57,718 bases of DNA from Paludibacteraceae bacterium (GTDB lineage Bacteria; Bacteroidota; Bacteroidia; Bacteroidales; Paludibacteraceae), in NCBI GenBank assembly GCA_017649925.1, contig JAGCFX010000034.1:1-57718 (forward strand), given 5' to 3'. The translations under genes were made by a program, and so were the position numbers. This document shows positions 35,756 through 44,276 of this stretch, one piece after another. Each line of letters begins with the position of its first letter. Position 1 is the first letter of the stretch. The notes beneath the pieces are model-generated. The model was not told where the DNA came from and searched no databases. It saw nothing but the letters and a program-made list of their open reading frames with translations.

Positions 35756-36775
35756 ATGGGACTTTTTTCTTTTACACAGGAGATTGCCATTGACTTGGGA
35801 ACAGCGAACACCATCATCATGTGTGATGATAAGGTGGTAGTTGATGAACCTTCGGTTGTGGCTATCTCGATGGCGGACAACAAAATGGTTGCCGTCGGCC
35901 GTAAGGCACAGCAAATGATTGGTAAGGGTGGCACCATGATTCGTACTGTCCGCCCACTGCGTGACGGTGTGATCGCGGACTTCTACGCATGCGAGATGAT
36001 GATTCGCGGTATGATTAAGATGATTCCGAAGCAGGCACACCTGTTCTCTCCGGCCATCCGTATGGTCGTTTGTATTCCTTCCGGTTCCACGGAAGTTGAG
36101 ATTCGTGCCGTGCGTGATAGTTCGGAGCATGCCGGCGGCCGTGACATCTACATGATTTACGAGCCTATGGCAGCAGCTATCGGTATCGGACTGGACGTTG
36201 AGAGTCCGGAAGGCTGTATGATTGTTGATATCGGTGGTGGTACAACGGAGATTGCGGTCATTTCTCTCGGTGGAATCGTAAGCAACAAGTCGATTAAGAT
36301 TGCCGGTGATGACTTCAACCAAGATATCATCGAATATATGGGTCGTATGCACAACCTGCGTATTGACGAACCGACGGCAGAACGTATTAAGATTCAGGTA
36401 GGTTCTGCTCTGCCGGAATTGGAAGATGCACCGGAGGATTTCATTGTAGTCGGTCCGAATAAGGTAACGGCACTTCCGATGTCTGTTCCCGTCAGCTACC
36501 AAGAGATAGCACACTGCCTGGAGAAGAGTGTTAGCAAAATTGAAGGCGCTATCCTTCAGGCTCTAGAGTCCACTCCTCCCGAGTTGTATTCGGATATTGT
36601 GAAACGCGGTATCTATCTGGCCGGTGGTGGTGCGTTGTTGCACGGTTTGGCAAAACGATTGACAGACAAGATTACTATTCCGTTCCACGTGGCAGACGAT
36701 CCGTTGCATTCCGTAGCTCGCGGAACAGGCGTAGCGCTGAAGAATGTAAATAACTTCGGCTTCTTGATTCGCTAA
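35756..36775 (+). CDS. mreB: Rod shape-determining protein MreB
   Basis: Actin-like filament protein that directs elongation of the cell wall. 339 aa. Phosphate 1 motif EIAIDLGTANTII near residue 8, phosphate 2 VDIGGGTTEIAVIS near 160, and the adenosine motif YLAGGGALLHGLA near 285. First gene of the mreBCD-PBP2-rodA cluster; its own TAnnTTTG promoter lies 50 nt upstream. Its presence argues for a rod-shaped or elongating cell. Confidence 0.97.
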   Translation: MGLFSFTQEIAIDLGTANTIIMCDDKVVVDEPSVVAISMADNKMVAVGRKAQQMIGKGGTMIRTVRPLRDGVIADFYACEMMIRGMIKMIPKQAHLFSPAIRMVVCIPSGSTEVEIRAVRDSSEHAGGRDIYMIYEPMAAAIGIGLDVESPEGCMIVDIGGGTTEIAVISLGGIVSNKSIKIAGDDFNQDIIEYMGRMHNLRIDEPTAERIKIQVGSALPELEDAPEDFIVVGPNKVTALPMSVPVSYQEIAHCLEKSVSKIEGAILQALESTPPELYSDIVKRGIYLAGGGALLHGLAKRLTDKITIPFHVADDPLHSVARGTGVALKNVNNFGFLIR

Positions 36776-36791
36776 TCGACGATAGTAGCGT

Positions 36792-37583
36792 ATGCAGAAT
36801 CTTCTCAAAATACTGCTGCGTTATAGCAACTTCCTGGTTTTTATAGCCTTGGAAGTTGCTGCGTTTTTGCTGCTAAGTTATAATAATGCCTATCCTCGCA
36901 GTAGTTTCTTGAGTACCGCCAACAATGTGATTGCATGGCAGCATGAGCAAATGAGTGACATAAGCGGCTATTTCAGTCTACGCAGTCAAAACGAACAACT
37001 CGCGGCGGAAAATGCGGCTTTGCGTAATCAGATTTGTTCGATGGATTCAGTAAAAATTGTATTTCCGATGCATTATATGAATGCCAAGGTGGTGCAAATG
37101 ACCACAGACGAAATGCATAATTATTTGACCATCAATCGCGGTAGCAAAGATGGTGTTGAGCCCGGACAAGGCATACGCAATGAAGATGGCGTTGTGGGTA
37201 TCATTCGAACTGTCGGACGCAACTATAGTGTAGTATTGCCTATTATCAATACCTATTCCAACCTGAGTTGCCGATTCTCTAAAAATGACTATGTCGGTAC
37301 GCTGCAATGGGATGGCAAAGATATCCGTTTTGCTCAATTGGCGGATGTAGCGGCGCATATGGTTGTAAACCCAGGAGATACGATTGTAACAAGTGGATTG
37401 AGTCCTGTTTTCCCGGAAGGAATTCCCGTTGGAATCGTGGAAAACAGCGTTCTAAAAGAAGGCGCATCATATCATACGATACGCGTGCGGCTACATACCA
37501 ACTTCAAACGGCTGAAGTATGTGGAAGTGGTTCAAAATGCACATCAAAAGGAATTGGAGGAACTGACAGATGGATTGGACTAG
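36792..37583 (+). CDS. mreC: Rod shape-determining protein MreC
   Basis: Periplasmic scaffold of the elongation complex, linking MreB to PBP2. 263 aa. One N-terminal membrane helix (FLVFIALEVAAFLLLSY), a coiled-coil stretch about 55-80 (SLRSQNEQLAAENAALRNQI), then the two beta domains with YLTINRGSKDGVEPGQGI and VNPGDTIVTSGLSPVFPEGIPVG, family signatures. It overlaps mreD by 14 nt. Confidence 0.95.
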   Translation: MQNLLKILLRYSNFLVFIALEVAAFLLLSYNNAYPRSSFLSTANNVIAWQHEQMSDISGYFSLRSQNEQLAAENAALRNQICSMDSVKIVFPMHYMNAKVVQMTTDEMHNYLTINRGSKDGVEPGQGIRNEDGVVGIIRTVGRNYSVVLPIINTYSNLSCRFSKNDYVGTLQWDGKDIRFAQLADVAAHMVVNPGDTIVTSGLSPVFPEGIPVGIVENSVLKEGASYHTIRVRLHTNFKRLKYVEVVQNAHQKELEELTDGLD

Positions 37584-38064
37584 ACAGTTGGGACGTTATG
37601 TCGTTGTGATGCTGCTGCAGGTATTGCTGTTCAACCAGTTGCAATTATGGGGGTTATGCCATCCTTATATCTACGTGATGTGTCTATTAATGATGCCGAT
37701 TACCCTGCCGCACAATGTAGATATGCTGATTGGTGCCGCAGTTGGTATAATCATGGATGTATTCTGCAATTCATTGGGCATCCATACCGCCAGCTGTATC
37801 CTTATCATGTTCATCCGTCCGTATGTGATTGGTGCGCTCGTCAACGACAAAGACCGACTGAACGAACAGATCACATGGCGCACACTTGGACCGGAAGTAA
37901 TGCTCAAATATCTGACCATTTTGGTTTTGATTCATCACTTGACTGTCTTCCTGTTAGCGGCTTGGAGTTGGGCACATATCGGTTTTGCACTTCTTGAAAC
38001 CCTCGTAAGCAGCATAGTAACTATTATCATCATTGTCGGCTATAATGCCTTGAAATACAAATGA
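37570..38064 (+). CDS. mreD: Rod shape-determining protein MreD
   Basis: 164 aa, five predicted membrane helices, almost all hydrophobic with short charged loops. Identity is supported by its position between mreC and PBP2, length and membrane profile. An inner-membrane subunit of the elongation complex. Its stop overlaps the PBP2 start (ATGA). Confidence 0.9.
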   Translation: MDWTRQLGRYVVVMLLQVLLFNQLQLWGLCHPYIYVMCLLMMPITLPHNVDMLIGAAVGIIMDVFCNSLGIHTASCILIMFIRPYVIGALVNDKDRLNEQITWRTLGPEVMLKYLTILVLIHHLTVFLLAAWSWAHIGFALLETLVSSIVTIIIIVGYNALKYK

Positions 38065-39899
38065 TTAATGACCAGTATTATAAACACCGATATGTAATCA
38101 GTGGTATAGCCATTGTTGTTGTTTTGGTGTATATAATCCGGTTATTTTATCTTCAGGTAATTGACCAATCCACAAAAGATCAGGCCGATAACAATGCACT
38201 CGTCAAACAAACGATTTACCCGTCGCGAGGTTTGATTTATGACCGTAACGGTGTGCTGCTGGTTTTCAATCAACCGATTTACGAAATTACCATGACTATG
38301 CGTCTGATGGGTCCCGAGTGGGACACCGCGGCGTTTTGTAATTGCCTGCAGATTACACGGGCGGAGTTTGACGAGCGCATTAGTGAAATCAAAGATCGGA
38401 AGAAAAATCGCGGCTATTCAAAAGATACACCGCAGGGATTTATGGGACAGTTGAAAAAGGAGGATATAGCCAATTTGCAAGAATCGCTTTTTCGTTTTCC
38501 TGGTATTCAAATTCAAAAGCGCACGTTGCGCGATTATACTTACAATGCTGCAGCACATGTGTTGGGTTCGGTTGGTGAAGTCAATCAGAATGATATTGAT
38601 AATGATGAGTACTATTCTCGCGGTGATTACTCCGGTCGTGATGGATTGGAGCGGACTTACGAGAAACAGCTACGTGGAGATAAAGGGGTAGAAATCCTGA
38701 TGCGTGATTCCCGCGGGCGCATCCAAGGCAGTTATCAGGATGGTGAGTTAGACAGAACTGCGCAAGCCGGTACGGATTTATATACTACATTGGATATTCA
38801 GTTGCAACTATTGGCGGAGGAGTTGTTAGCCGGAAAAATAGGCAGTGCCGTAGCGATAGAGCCGAAGACAGGTGAGATATTGGCATTAGCGTCCAATCCT
38901 AGTTGGAACCCAAAAGTGCTGGTAGGTAAAGAGCGCAGTGAGAATTATGAGGTTCTCTTTAAAGATCCAACCAAGCCTCTATACAACCGCGCCACACAGG
39001 CCACTTATCCCCCGGGATCGACATTCAAAACCATTCAAGCATTAGTATGCTTAGAAGAAGGAGGAATTACTCCCAACACATTATATCCCTGTTCCGGTCC
39101 AAGTAGCACTCCCATCAAATGCACACACCATCATGGTTCTCCGGTAGCTTTGGAAAAGGCTATCGAACAAAGTTGTAACCCTTATTTCTGGGCTGCTTTC
39201 CGAGATGTGCTACAGAAAGACGGCTATGGGAAAGAGAATGAGACCTTCCGGCATCGTTATGAGTTATGGCGCAATGATGTGATGTCCTTCGGTTTGGGAC
39301 AGAAATTCAACGATACGGACATCGGCGACCAATCCTCCGGAAGTATACCGAGCACTAAATACTTTGACCGTTGGTATGGCAAAACCGGATGGAAAGCTAT
39401 TACCATCCGTTCTCTCAGTATCGGTCAGGGAGAAATCATCGTGACACCCTTGCAATTAGCCAATCAAGCAGCGATAATCGCTAATGAAGGCTACTATATC
39501 TCACCGCACCTGAACAAGAATGACTCCATGCAGACGCATATTCATCGCTTGAATATCGAGAAACAGCATTTTGAGGTGGTCAAAGAAGGTATGCACCGCG
39601 TAATGGTATATGGTACAGGACGGCATTTCGCCATTGACAGTCTGCATATGGCAGGAAAGACCGGTACTGCACAGAACCCTCATGGTCGTGATCACGCTAT
39701 CTTTATCGGTTTCGCACCGGTGGAAGATCCGCAAATTGCGGTAGCGGTGGTTGTTGAGAACGCAGGTTTCGGTGCCACTTGGGCTTGTCCGGTAGCAAGC
39801 ATGATGATTGAGCAATACCTAACAGGCGAAGTAAAACGCAAAGATTTGAGAAAACGCATTGCAGAAAGTGTATTAAATGAGAGCGTCAAGAAGTGGTAA
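38061..39899 (+). CDS. mrdA: Penicillin-binding protein 2 (transpeptidase)
   Basis: Class B PBP that cross-links peptidoglycan during elongation together with RodA. 612 aa. Single N-terminal membrane anchor, a dimerisation domain with the ARGLIYDRNG-type motif (PSRGLIYDRNGVLL), then the transpeptidase domain: SxxK in PPGSTFKTIQ, SxN as QSCNPYF, and KTG in MAGKTGTAQN. All catalytic residues are present. rodA starts 23 nt before its end. Confidence 0.96.
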   Translation: MINDQYYKHRYVISGIAIVVVLVYIIRLFYLQVIDQSTKDQADNNALVKQTIYPSRGLIYDRNGVLLVFNQPIYEITMTMRLMGPEWDTAAFCNCLQITRAEFDERISEIKDRKKNRGYSKDTPQGFMGQLKKEDIANLQESLFRFPGIQIQKRTLRDYTYNAAAHVLGSVGEVNQNDIDNDEYYSRGDYSGRDGLERTYEKQLRGDKGVEILMRDSRGRIQGSYQDGELDRTAQAGTDLYTTLDIQLQLLAEELLAGKIGSAVAIEPKTGEILALASNPSWNPKVLVGKERSENYEVLFKDPTKPLYNRATQATYPPGSTFKTIQALVCLEEGGITPNTLYPCSGPSSTPIKCTHHHGSPVALEKAIEQSCNPYFWAAFRDVLQKDGYGKENETFRHRYELWRNDVMSFGLGQKFNDTDIGDQSSGSIPSTKYFDRWYGKTGWKAITIRSLSIGQGEIIVTPLQLANQAAIIANEGYYISPHLNKNDSMQTHIHRLNIEKQHFEVVKEGMHRVMVYGTGRHFAIDSLHMAGKTGTAQNPHGRDHAIFIGFAPVEDPQIAVAVVVENAGFGATWACPVASMMIEQYLTGEVKRKDLRKRIAESVLNESVKKW

Positions 39900-41340
39900 C
39901 ATATGGCAAAACCTGGACTGGTTGACCGTCGGTCTTTTTCTGGTGTTAGTGATATTCGGTTGGTTGAATATCTATGGCGCCAGCTATACGTTTGACCAAA
40001 CGAGTATCTTCGATTTCTCAAACCGCGCTGGTAAGCAGTTCGCATGGATACTTGGTTCATTGGTGCTTGGTATTGTACTGCTGCTGATAGACTACAAGAC
40101 CTACGATGTATTAGCCTATATCGCCTATGGAGCGATGCTGATACTACTATTAATAACGCCATTATTGGCGCATGACATTAAAGGCTCATTATCCTGGATA
40201 TCGTTGGGACCTGTGAGTTTGCAACCAGCGGAGTTTGCCAAGTGCATCGTGGCCTTGGCCGTGGCCAAATACATGGGTCGATATGAGTACAAACTACGAA
40301 CATGGCGCGATCTCATCGTGCCTTTTGCGCTCATCGGTGTGCCGGCATTGATTATCATGGTGCTACAAAAAGAGACAGGTTCGGCACTTGTCTTTGCTGC
40401 TTTTTTATTGGTTTTCTATCGTCAGGGGATGAGCGGCTACGTACTATGGATTGGCGTTGCCGCCGTGGCCTTATTCATCATCAGTATCCGTTTTGGCGAG
40501 ATACCATTGCCTTTCGGAACCGGAAGTGTGGGTATTCTCACATGCATGCTGTTGCTGACAGCCGTAGAGATATTCTTCATCTGCAAAGAGCATAAAATGA
40601 AATGGCAGCCGCTCATTTTGTGCGGAAGTGTTGCCGCTATCTACGGCATTTGCTTGCTGATAAATCTATGGGTAACGGTACCTTTTAACTGGGTTTCGAT
40701 GGGAGTGGTTTTGGCGCTGATATTATATAATATCTTTGTTAGCATCTATTGGCGAAAATGGGCACTGCTCATTGTTGCAGCCTTCAGTCTCGGGTGTATC
40801 GGCTATACACAAGCTTGCGATTTTGTTTTCACGCGAGTACTGCAACCGCACCAACGAACACGTATTGAGGTGCTATTAGGAATGAAGGAAGATCTTGCCG
40901 GTGCCGGATATAATGTCAATCAGGCTCGTATTGCCATCGGTTCCGGACGTTTTATGGGCAAAGGCTACTTGAAAGGTACACAAACCAAGTTGCAGTTTGT
41001 ACCGGAGCAAGATACGGACTTTATCTTCTGCACCGTAGGTGAAGAATGGGGATTTGTCGGATCGGTAGGAGTGCTATTGGTATACCTATTCTTTATTTTG
41101 CGATTGATTGAGATCGCAGAACGTCAACGTACTATCTTTACGCAGATTTATGCATATTCTGTTGCCAGCATTTTCCTTTTCCACCTGATGATTAACGTAG
41201 GTATGGTATTGGGATTGCTGCCGGTTATCGGTATTCCATTGCCTTTCTTCAGTTATGGCGGTAGTTCGCTTTGGGGCTTCACCTTATTATTATTTATATT
41301 ATTACGCCTGGATGCTGCACGTATGGAGCAGTTGAGATGA
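39877..41340 (+). CDS. rodA: Rod shape-determining protein RodA (glycosyltransferase)
   Basis: SEDS-family polymerase that makes glycan strands from lipid II with PBP2. 487 aa, longer than the ~370 aa of enterobacterial RodA; the extra length is an insertion of membrane segments in the middle (about 180-300), common in Bacteroidota. The SEDS motif region QPAEFAKC and the late GxxxGLLPVIGIPLPFFSYGGSS are clear. It overlaps PBP2 by 23 nt. Confidence 0.95.
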   Translation: MRASRSGNIWQNLDWLTVGLFLVLVIFGWLNIYGASYTFDQTSIFDFSNRAGKQFAWILGSLVLGIVLLLIDYKTYDVLAYIAYGAMLILLLITPLLAHDIKGSLSWISLGPVSLQPAEFAKCIVALAVAKYMGRYEYKLRTWRDLIVPFALIGVPALIIMVLQKETGSALVFAAFLLVFYRQGMSGYVLWIGVAAVALFIISIRFGEIPLPFGTGSVGILTCMLLLTAVEIFFICKEHKMKWQPLILCGSVAAIYGICLLINLWVTVPFNWVSMGVVLALILYNIFVSIYWRKWALLIVAAFSLGCIGYTQACDFVFTRVLQPHQRTRIEVLLGMKEDLAGAGYNVNQARIAIGSGRFMGKGYLKGTQTKLQFVPEQDTDFIFCTVGEEWGFVGSVGVLLVYLFFILRLIEIAERQRTIFTQIYAYSVASIFLFHLMINVGMVLGLLPVIGIPLPFFSYGGSSLWGFTLLLFILLRLDAARMEQLR

Positions 41341-41341
41341 T

Positions 41342-41791
41342 ATGTTTGTTACCAATCCCATAGGAATCATCGGCGAGGAAGAGGCTGCCAAGATACTAAA
41401 AAAGAAAGGCTTCAAGATTCTTGAGCATAACTGGCGCATGGGACATCTGGAGGTAGATTTGATTGCTGAGAACCGAAAGGAAATCGTATTTGTAGAAGTA
41501 AAAGCACGAACCTGCATCCTAAACGGCAAAATGCCGGAAGAAAATGTCGATGAAATCAAACAAAGAAGGATAACAGCGGCAGCCAACGCATATATCAAAT
41601 ATCACAAGATTGACAAAAAACCACGCTTTGATGTAGCCGGTTTTCTTGTGGATAGAAACACCAAAGAGATTACGTATAGTTGCTATTTAGAGAATGCTTT
41701 TCAACCGCAAATAAGAACCATCAGTTCCGGTAGTTACAGCGGCAAATGGCGCTGGTTTCATCGGGGCAAAACGATCGGAAGCAAACATTAG
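41342..41791 (+). CDS. YraN family protein (UPF0102, nuclease-like fold)
   Basis: 149 aa, 1 nt after the rodA stop. Endonuclease-like core: GEEEAAKILKKKGFKILEHNWR then LEVDLIAENRKEIVFVEVKAR, which holds the D...ExK residues of this fold. Function in cells is not established. The C-terminus has an extra basic/aromatic tail (SGKWRWFHRGKTIGSKH). Confidence 0.9.
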   Translation: MFVTNPIGIIGEEEAAKILKKKGFKILEHNWRMGHLEVDLIAENRKEIVFVEVKARTCILNGKMPEENVDEIKQRRITAAANAYIKYHKIDKKPRFDVAGFLVDRNTKEITYSCYLENAFQPQIRTISSGSYSGKWRWFHRGKTIGSKH

Positions 41792-41796
41792 TAGAA

Positions 41797-43662
41797 ATGG
41801 ATTTCAGATATGATGTGATAGTAGTAGGTGCCGGTCACGCAGGATGCGAGGCTGCGAGTGCCGCTGCCCGTATGGGAAGCAAGACGCTGCTTATCACTAT
41901 GGATATGAATAAGATTGCACAGATGAGTTGCAATCCTGCTGTTGGCGGCATAGCCAAGGGACAGATTGTGCGGGAGATTGATGCGTTGGGCGGGCAAATG
42001 GGAATAGTGACTGACAGAAGCGCCATCCAATTTCGCATGCTCAATCAAAGCAAAGGTCCGGCAATGTGGAGTCCGCGCAGTCAAAGTGATCGGAAACGAT
42101 TCATTGAAGAATGGATAAAAGTGCTGTCGCACACCGACAATCTAAACATATGGCAAGATATCGTAACGAGTCTTATTATCAAAGATAATAAGGCATGCGG
42201 TGTAAAGACGATGTTAGGCATAGAAATGGAGGCTCAGGCAGTGGTCCTAACCAATGGCACATTCCTCAATGGATTGATGCACTGCGGTAAGACGCAAGTC
42301 AAAGGAGGTCGCATCTCAGAACCGGCATCATACGGCATCACGGAGCAATTAGTAGAGTTAGGTTTCAAGAGTGACAGGATGAAAACCGGCACTCCGGCTC
42401 GCATAGATGCACGCTCTATACATTTTGATGAATTAATCCGCCAAGATGGCGATAACGACTGGCATCAGTTCAGTTACCTGAACACCATCCAACGGGAGCT
42501 AAAACAGATGCCCTGTTGGATTACCTATACTAACCCCAAAACGCATGAGGCATTACGCGCAGGACTGAAAGATTCCCCCCTTTTCAACGGACAAATTCAG
42601 AGTATTGGTCCACGCTATTGCCCGAGTATAGAAACAAAGATTGTCACTTTTGCAGACAAAGATGCCCATCAGTTGTTTTTGGAACCGGAGGGTGTAGATA
42701 GCAATGAATATTATGTAAACGGTTTCTCCAGCAGTCTGCCCTGGCAAGTTCAGTTAGCGGGACTAAAAACAGTAAAAGGTCTGGAAGATGTAGTATTGTA
42801 TCGACCCGGATATGCCATTGAGTATGACTTTTTTGATCCTACGCAACTACATCACACATTAGAAACAAAACAGATTAAAAATCTGTTTTTCGCAGGACAG
42901 ATCAATGGTACTACAGGTTATGAAGAGGCAGCAGGACAAGGATTAGTTGCCGGAGTGAATGCACATATCAACGTGCACGGAGGCAATCCGTTTACGATGG
43001 GTAGAGACGAGAGTTATATCGGTGTGCTGATTGATGATTTGGTAAACAAAGGCGTGGACGAACCGTACCGCATGTTTACATCGAGAGCCGAGTATAGAAT
43101 TCTGTTACGCCAAGACAATGCCGATGAGCGACTCACCCAACGGAGTTATGAGATGGGATTAGCCACTAAAGAACGCTACAATTTGCTCCGCAAAAAACAA
43201 TCAAGTTGCACCGATTTCATCGAGTTTATGCAGAACACCATCGTGCACAAAGGAGATGTAGACGGATGGTTGGAATCAATCGGTAGCGCTCCCTTACATG
43301 AAGGATGCAAGATTAGTGAGTTGATTTTGCGGCCGCAGGTAGGCATCAAGGCATTAGCAGAAGTACTACCAGAGTTAAAAGCAAAAATAGAAGAGCTATC
43401 CGATGAAATCGTTGAGAGTTGCGAGATACAAATTAAGTATGCAGGCTATATCAAACGAGAAAAAATGGAGGCCGCCAAATTGCAACGCTTAGACCAAATA
43501 CGCATACCCGATAATTTTAATTTTAACGACGTGCAGAGCTTGAGCACAGAAGCCAGACAGAAGTTGAGCCGTATCAGACCAAAGTCTATCGGCGAGGCGC
43601 AACGCATACCCGGCGTAAGTCCAAACGATGTAAGCGTACTGCTGGTTTTGATGGGTAGATAA
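41797..43662 (+). CDS. mnmG: tRNA uridine-5-carboxymethylaminomethyl modification enzyme MnmG
   Basis: FAD protein that with MnmE makes cmnm5U34 in tRNAs. 621 aa from ATG 41797, giving the family start MDFRYDVIVVGAGHAGCEAA (FAD-binding GxGxxG). The frame is open further upstream but inside yraN. Typical blocks follow: CNPAVGGIAKGQIVREIDALGG, MKTGTPARID and the late RPKSIGEAQRIPGVSPNDVSVLL. In many bacteria mnmG lies near the origin and parA/parB; here a parS-like site follows 35 nt after its stop. Confidence 0.96.
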   Translation: MDFRYDVIVVGAGHAGCEAASAAARMGSKTLLITMDMNKIAQMSCNPAVGGIAKGQIVREIDALGGQMGIVTDRSAIQFRMLNQSKGPAMWSPRSQSDRKRFIEEWIKVLSHTDNLNIWQDIVTSLIIKDNKACGVKTMLGIEMEAQAVVLTNGTFLNGLMHCGKTQVKGGRISEPASYGITEQLVELGFKSDRMKTGTPARIDARSIHFDELIRQDGDNDWHQFSYLNTIQRELKQMPCWITYTNPKTHEALRAGLKDSPLFNGQIQSIGPRYCPSIETKIVTFADKDAHQLFLEPEGVDSNEYYVNGFSSSLPWQVQLAGLKTVKGLEDVVLYRPGYAIEYDFFDPTQLHHTLETKQIKNLFFAGQINGTTGYEEAAGQGLVAGVNAHINVHGGNPFTMGRDESYIGVLIDDLVNKGVDEPYRMFTSRAEYRILLRQDNADERLTQRSYEMGLATKERYNLLRKKQSSCTDFIEFMQNTIVHKGDVDGWLESIGSAPLHEGCKISELILRPQVGIKALAEVLPELKAKIEELSDEIVESCEIQIKYAGYIKREKMEAAKLQRLDQIRIPDNFNFNDVQSLSTEARQKLSRIRPKSIGEAQRIPGVSPNDVSVLLVLMGR

Positions 43663-43669
43663 GCAATTT

Positions 43670-43690
43670 TTAGTTTACAAAGTAAACTAA
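43670..43690. repeat. Perfect 9-bp inverted repeat after mnmG
   Basis: TTAGTTTAC-AAA-GTAAACTAA immediately follows mnmG and precedes the parS-like site by 7 nt. It is AT-rich with only a weak T run after it, so it may be a poor terminator or a DNA-binding site. Confidence 0.55.
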
Positions 43691-43697
43691 CTTATTA

Positions 43698-43713
43698 TGT
43701 TCCACGTGAAACA
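43698..43713. promoter_or_regulatory. parS-like centromere site
   Basis: TGTTCCACGTGAAACA is identical to the 16-bp ParB/Spo0J site of Bacillus as I know it (near-palindrome around CACGTG). It lies between mnmG and apt, outside any gene, which suits a ParB-loading site for chromosome segregation and suggests that the origin is not far away. No parA or parB is in the window. Confidence 0.85.
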
Positions 43714-43736
43714 AATCAATAAATTATAAACACTCT

Positions 43737-44276
43737 ATGAATGCGGAAGAAGTAAAAAACGCCATCCGAAACGTGCCTGATTTCCCAATTAAAGGCATAC
43801 AGTTTAAGGACATTACTACTGCGCTTGACAAGCCGGATTGTTTAAAATGGATGCGGGATGAGATTGTGAGAAGGCATAAGGATCTGGGCATAACACAAGT
43901 GGTGGGTATTGAAAGTCGTGGTTTTATATTGGCACCAGCGGTGGCTATTGAGGTGGGCGCGGGGTTTGTGCCAATCCGTAAGCATAACAAGTTACCCGCC
44001 GAAACGGTATCTGTAACCTATGCGAAAGAATACGGGGATGATACCATCCAGATTCACAAAGATGCACTGACGCCAGATGATGTTGTGCTGATACATGATG
44101 ATATCCTGGCCACAGGTGGTTCAATGGAGGCAGCTATCAAGTTGGTGGAGAAACTGGGTGTAAAGAAGATTTATGTCAATTGTATTATAGAACTGGAAGG
44201 ACTGCACGGGCGAGAATATCTGGAAGGTAAAGCAGAACGTATTGATTGCTTGTTCGGGATTGAAGTAGATGAATAA
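43737..44276 (+). CDS. apt: Adenine phosphoribosyltransferase
   Basis: Makes AMP from adenine and PRPP (purine salvage). 179 aa. Substrate segment VVGIESRGFILAPAVA and the PRPP-binding motif VVLIHDDILATGGSMEAA are complete, as is the N-terminal FPIKGIQFKDIT. Its stop overlaps the uvrC start (TAATG). Confidence 0.96.
   Translation: MNAEEVKNAIRNVPDFPIKGIQFKDITTALDKPDCLKWMRDEIVRRHKDLGITQVVGIESRGFILAPAVAIEVGAGFVPIRKHNKLPAETVSVTYAKEYGDDTIQIHKDALTPDDVVLIHDDILATGGSMEAAIKLVEKLGVKKIYVNCIIELEGLHGREYLEGKAERIDCLFGIEVDE

Noticed and set aside
35732-36514. 260-codon minus-strand open frame
   Set aside because: Antisense to mreB and rich in His/Asn/Thr as expected of a mirrored frame.
43670-43690. Inverted repeat after mnmG as a strong terminator
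   Set aside because: It is AT-rich without a T run; kept only as an unassigned repeat.
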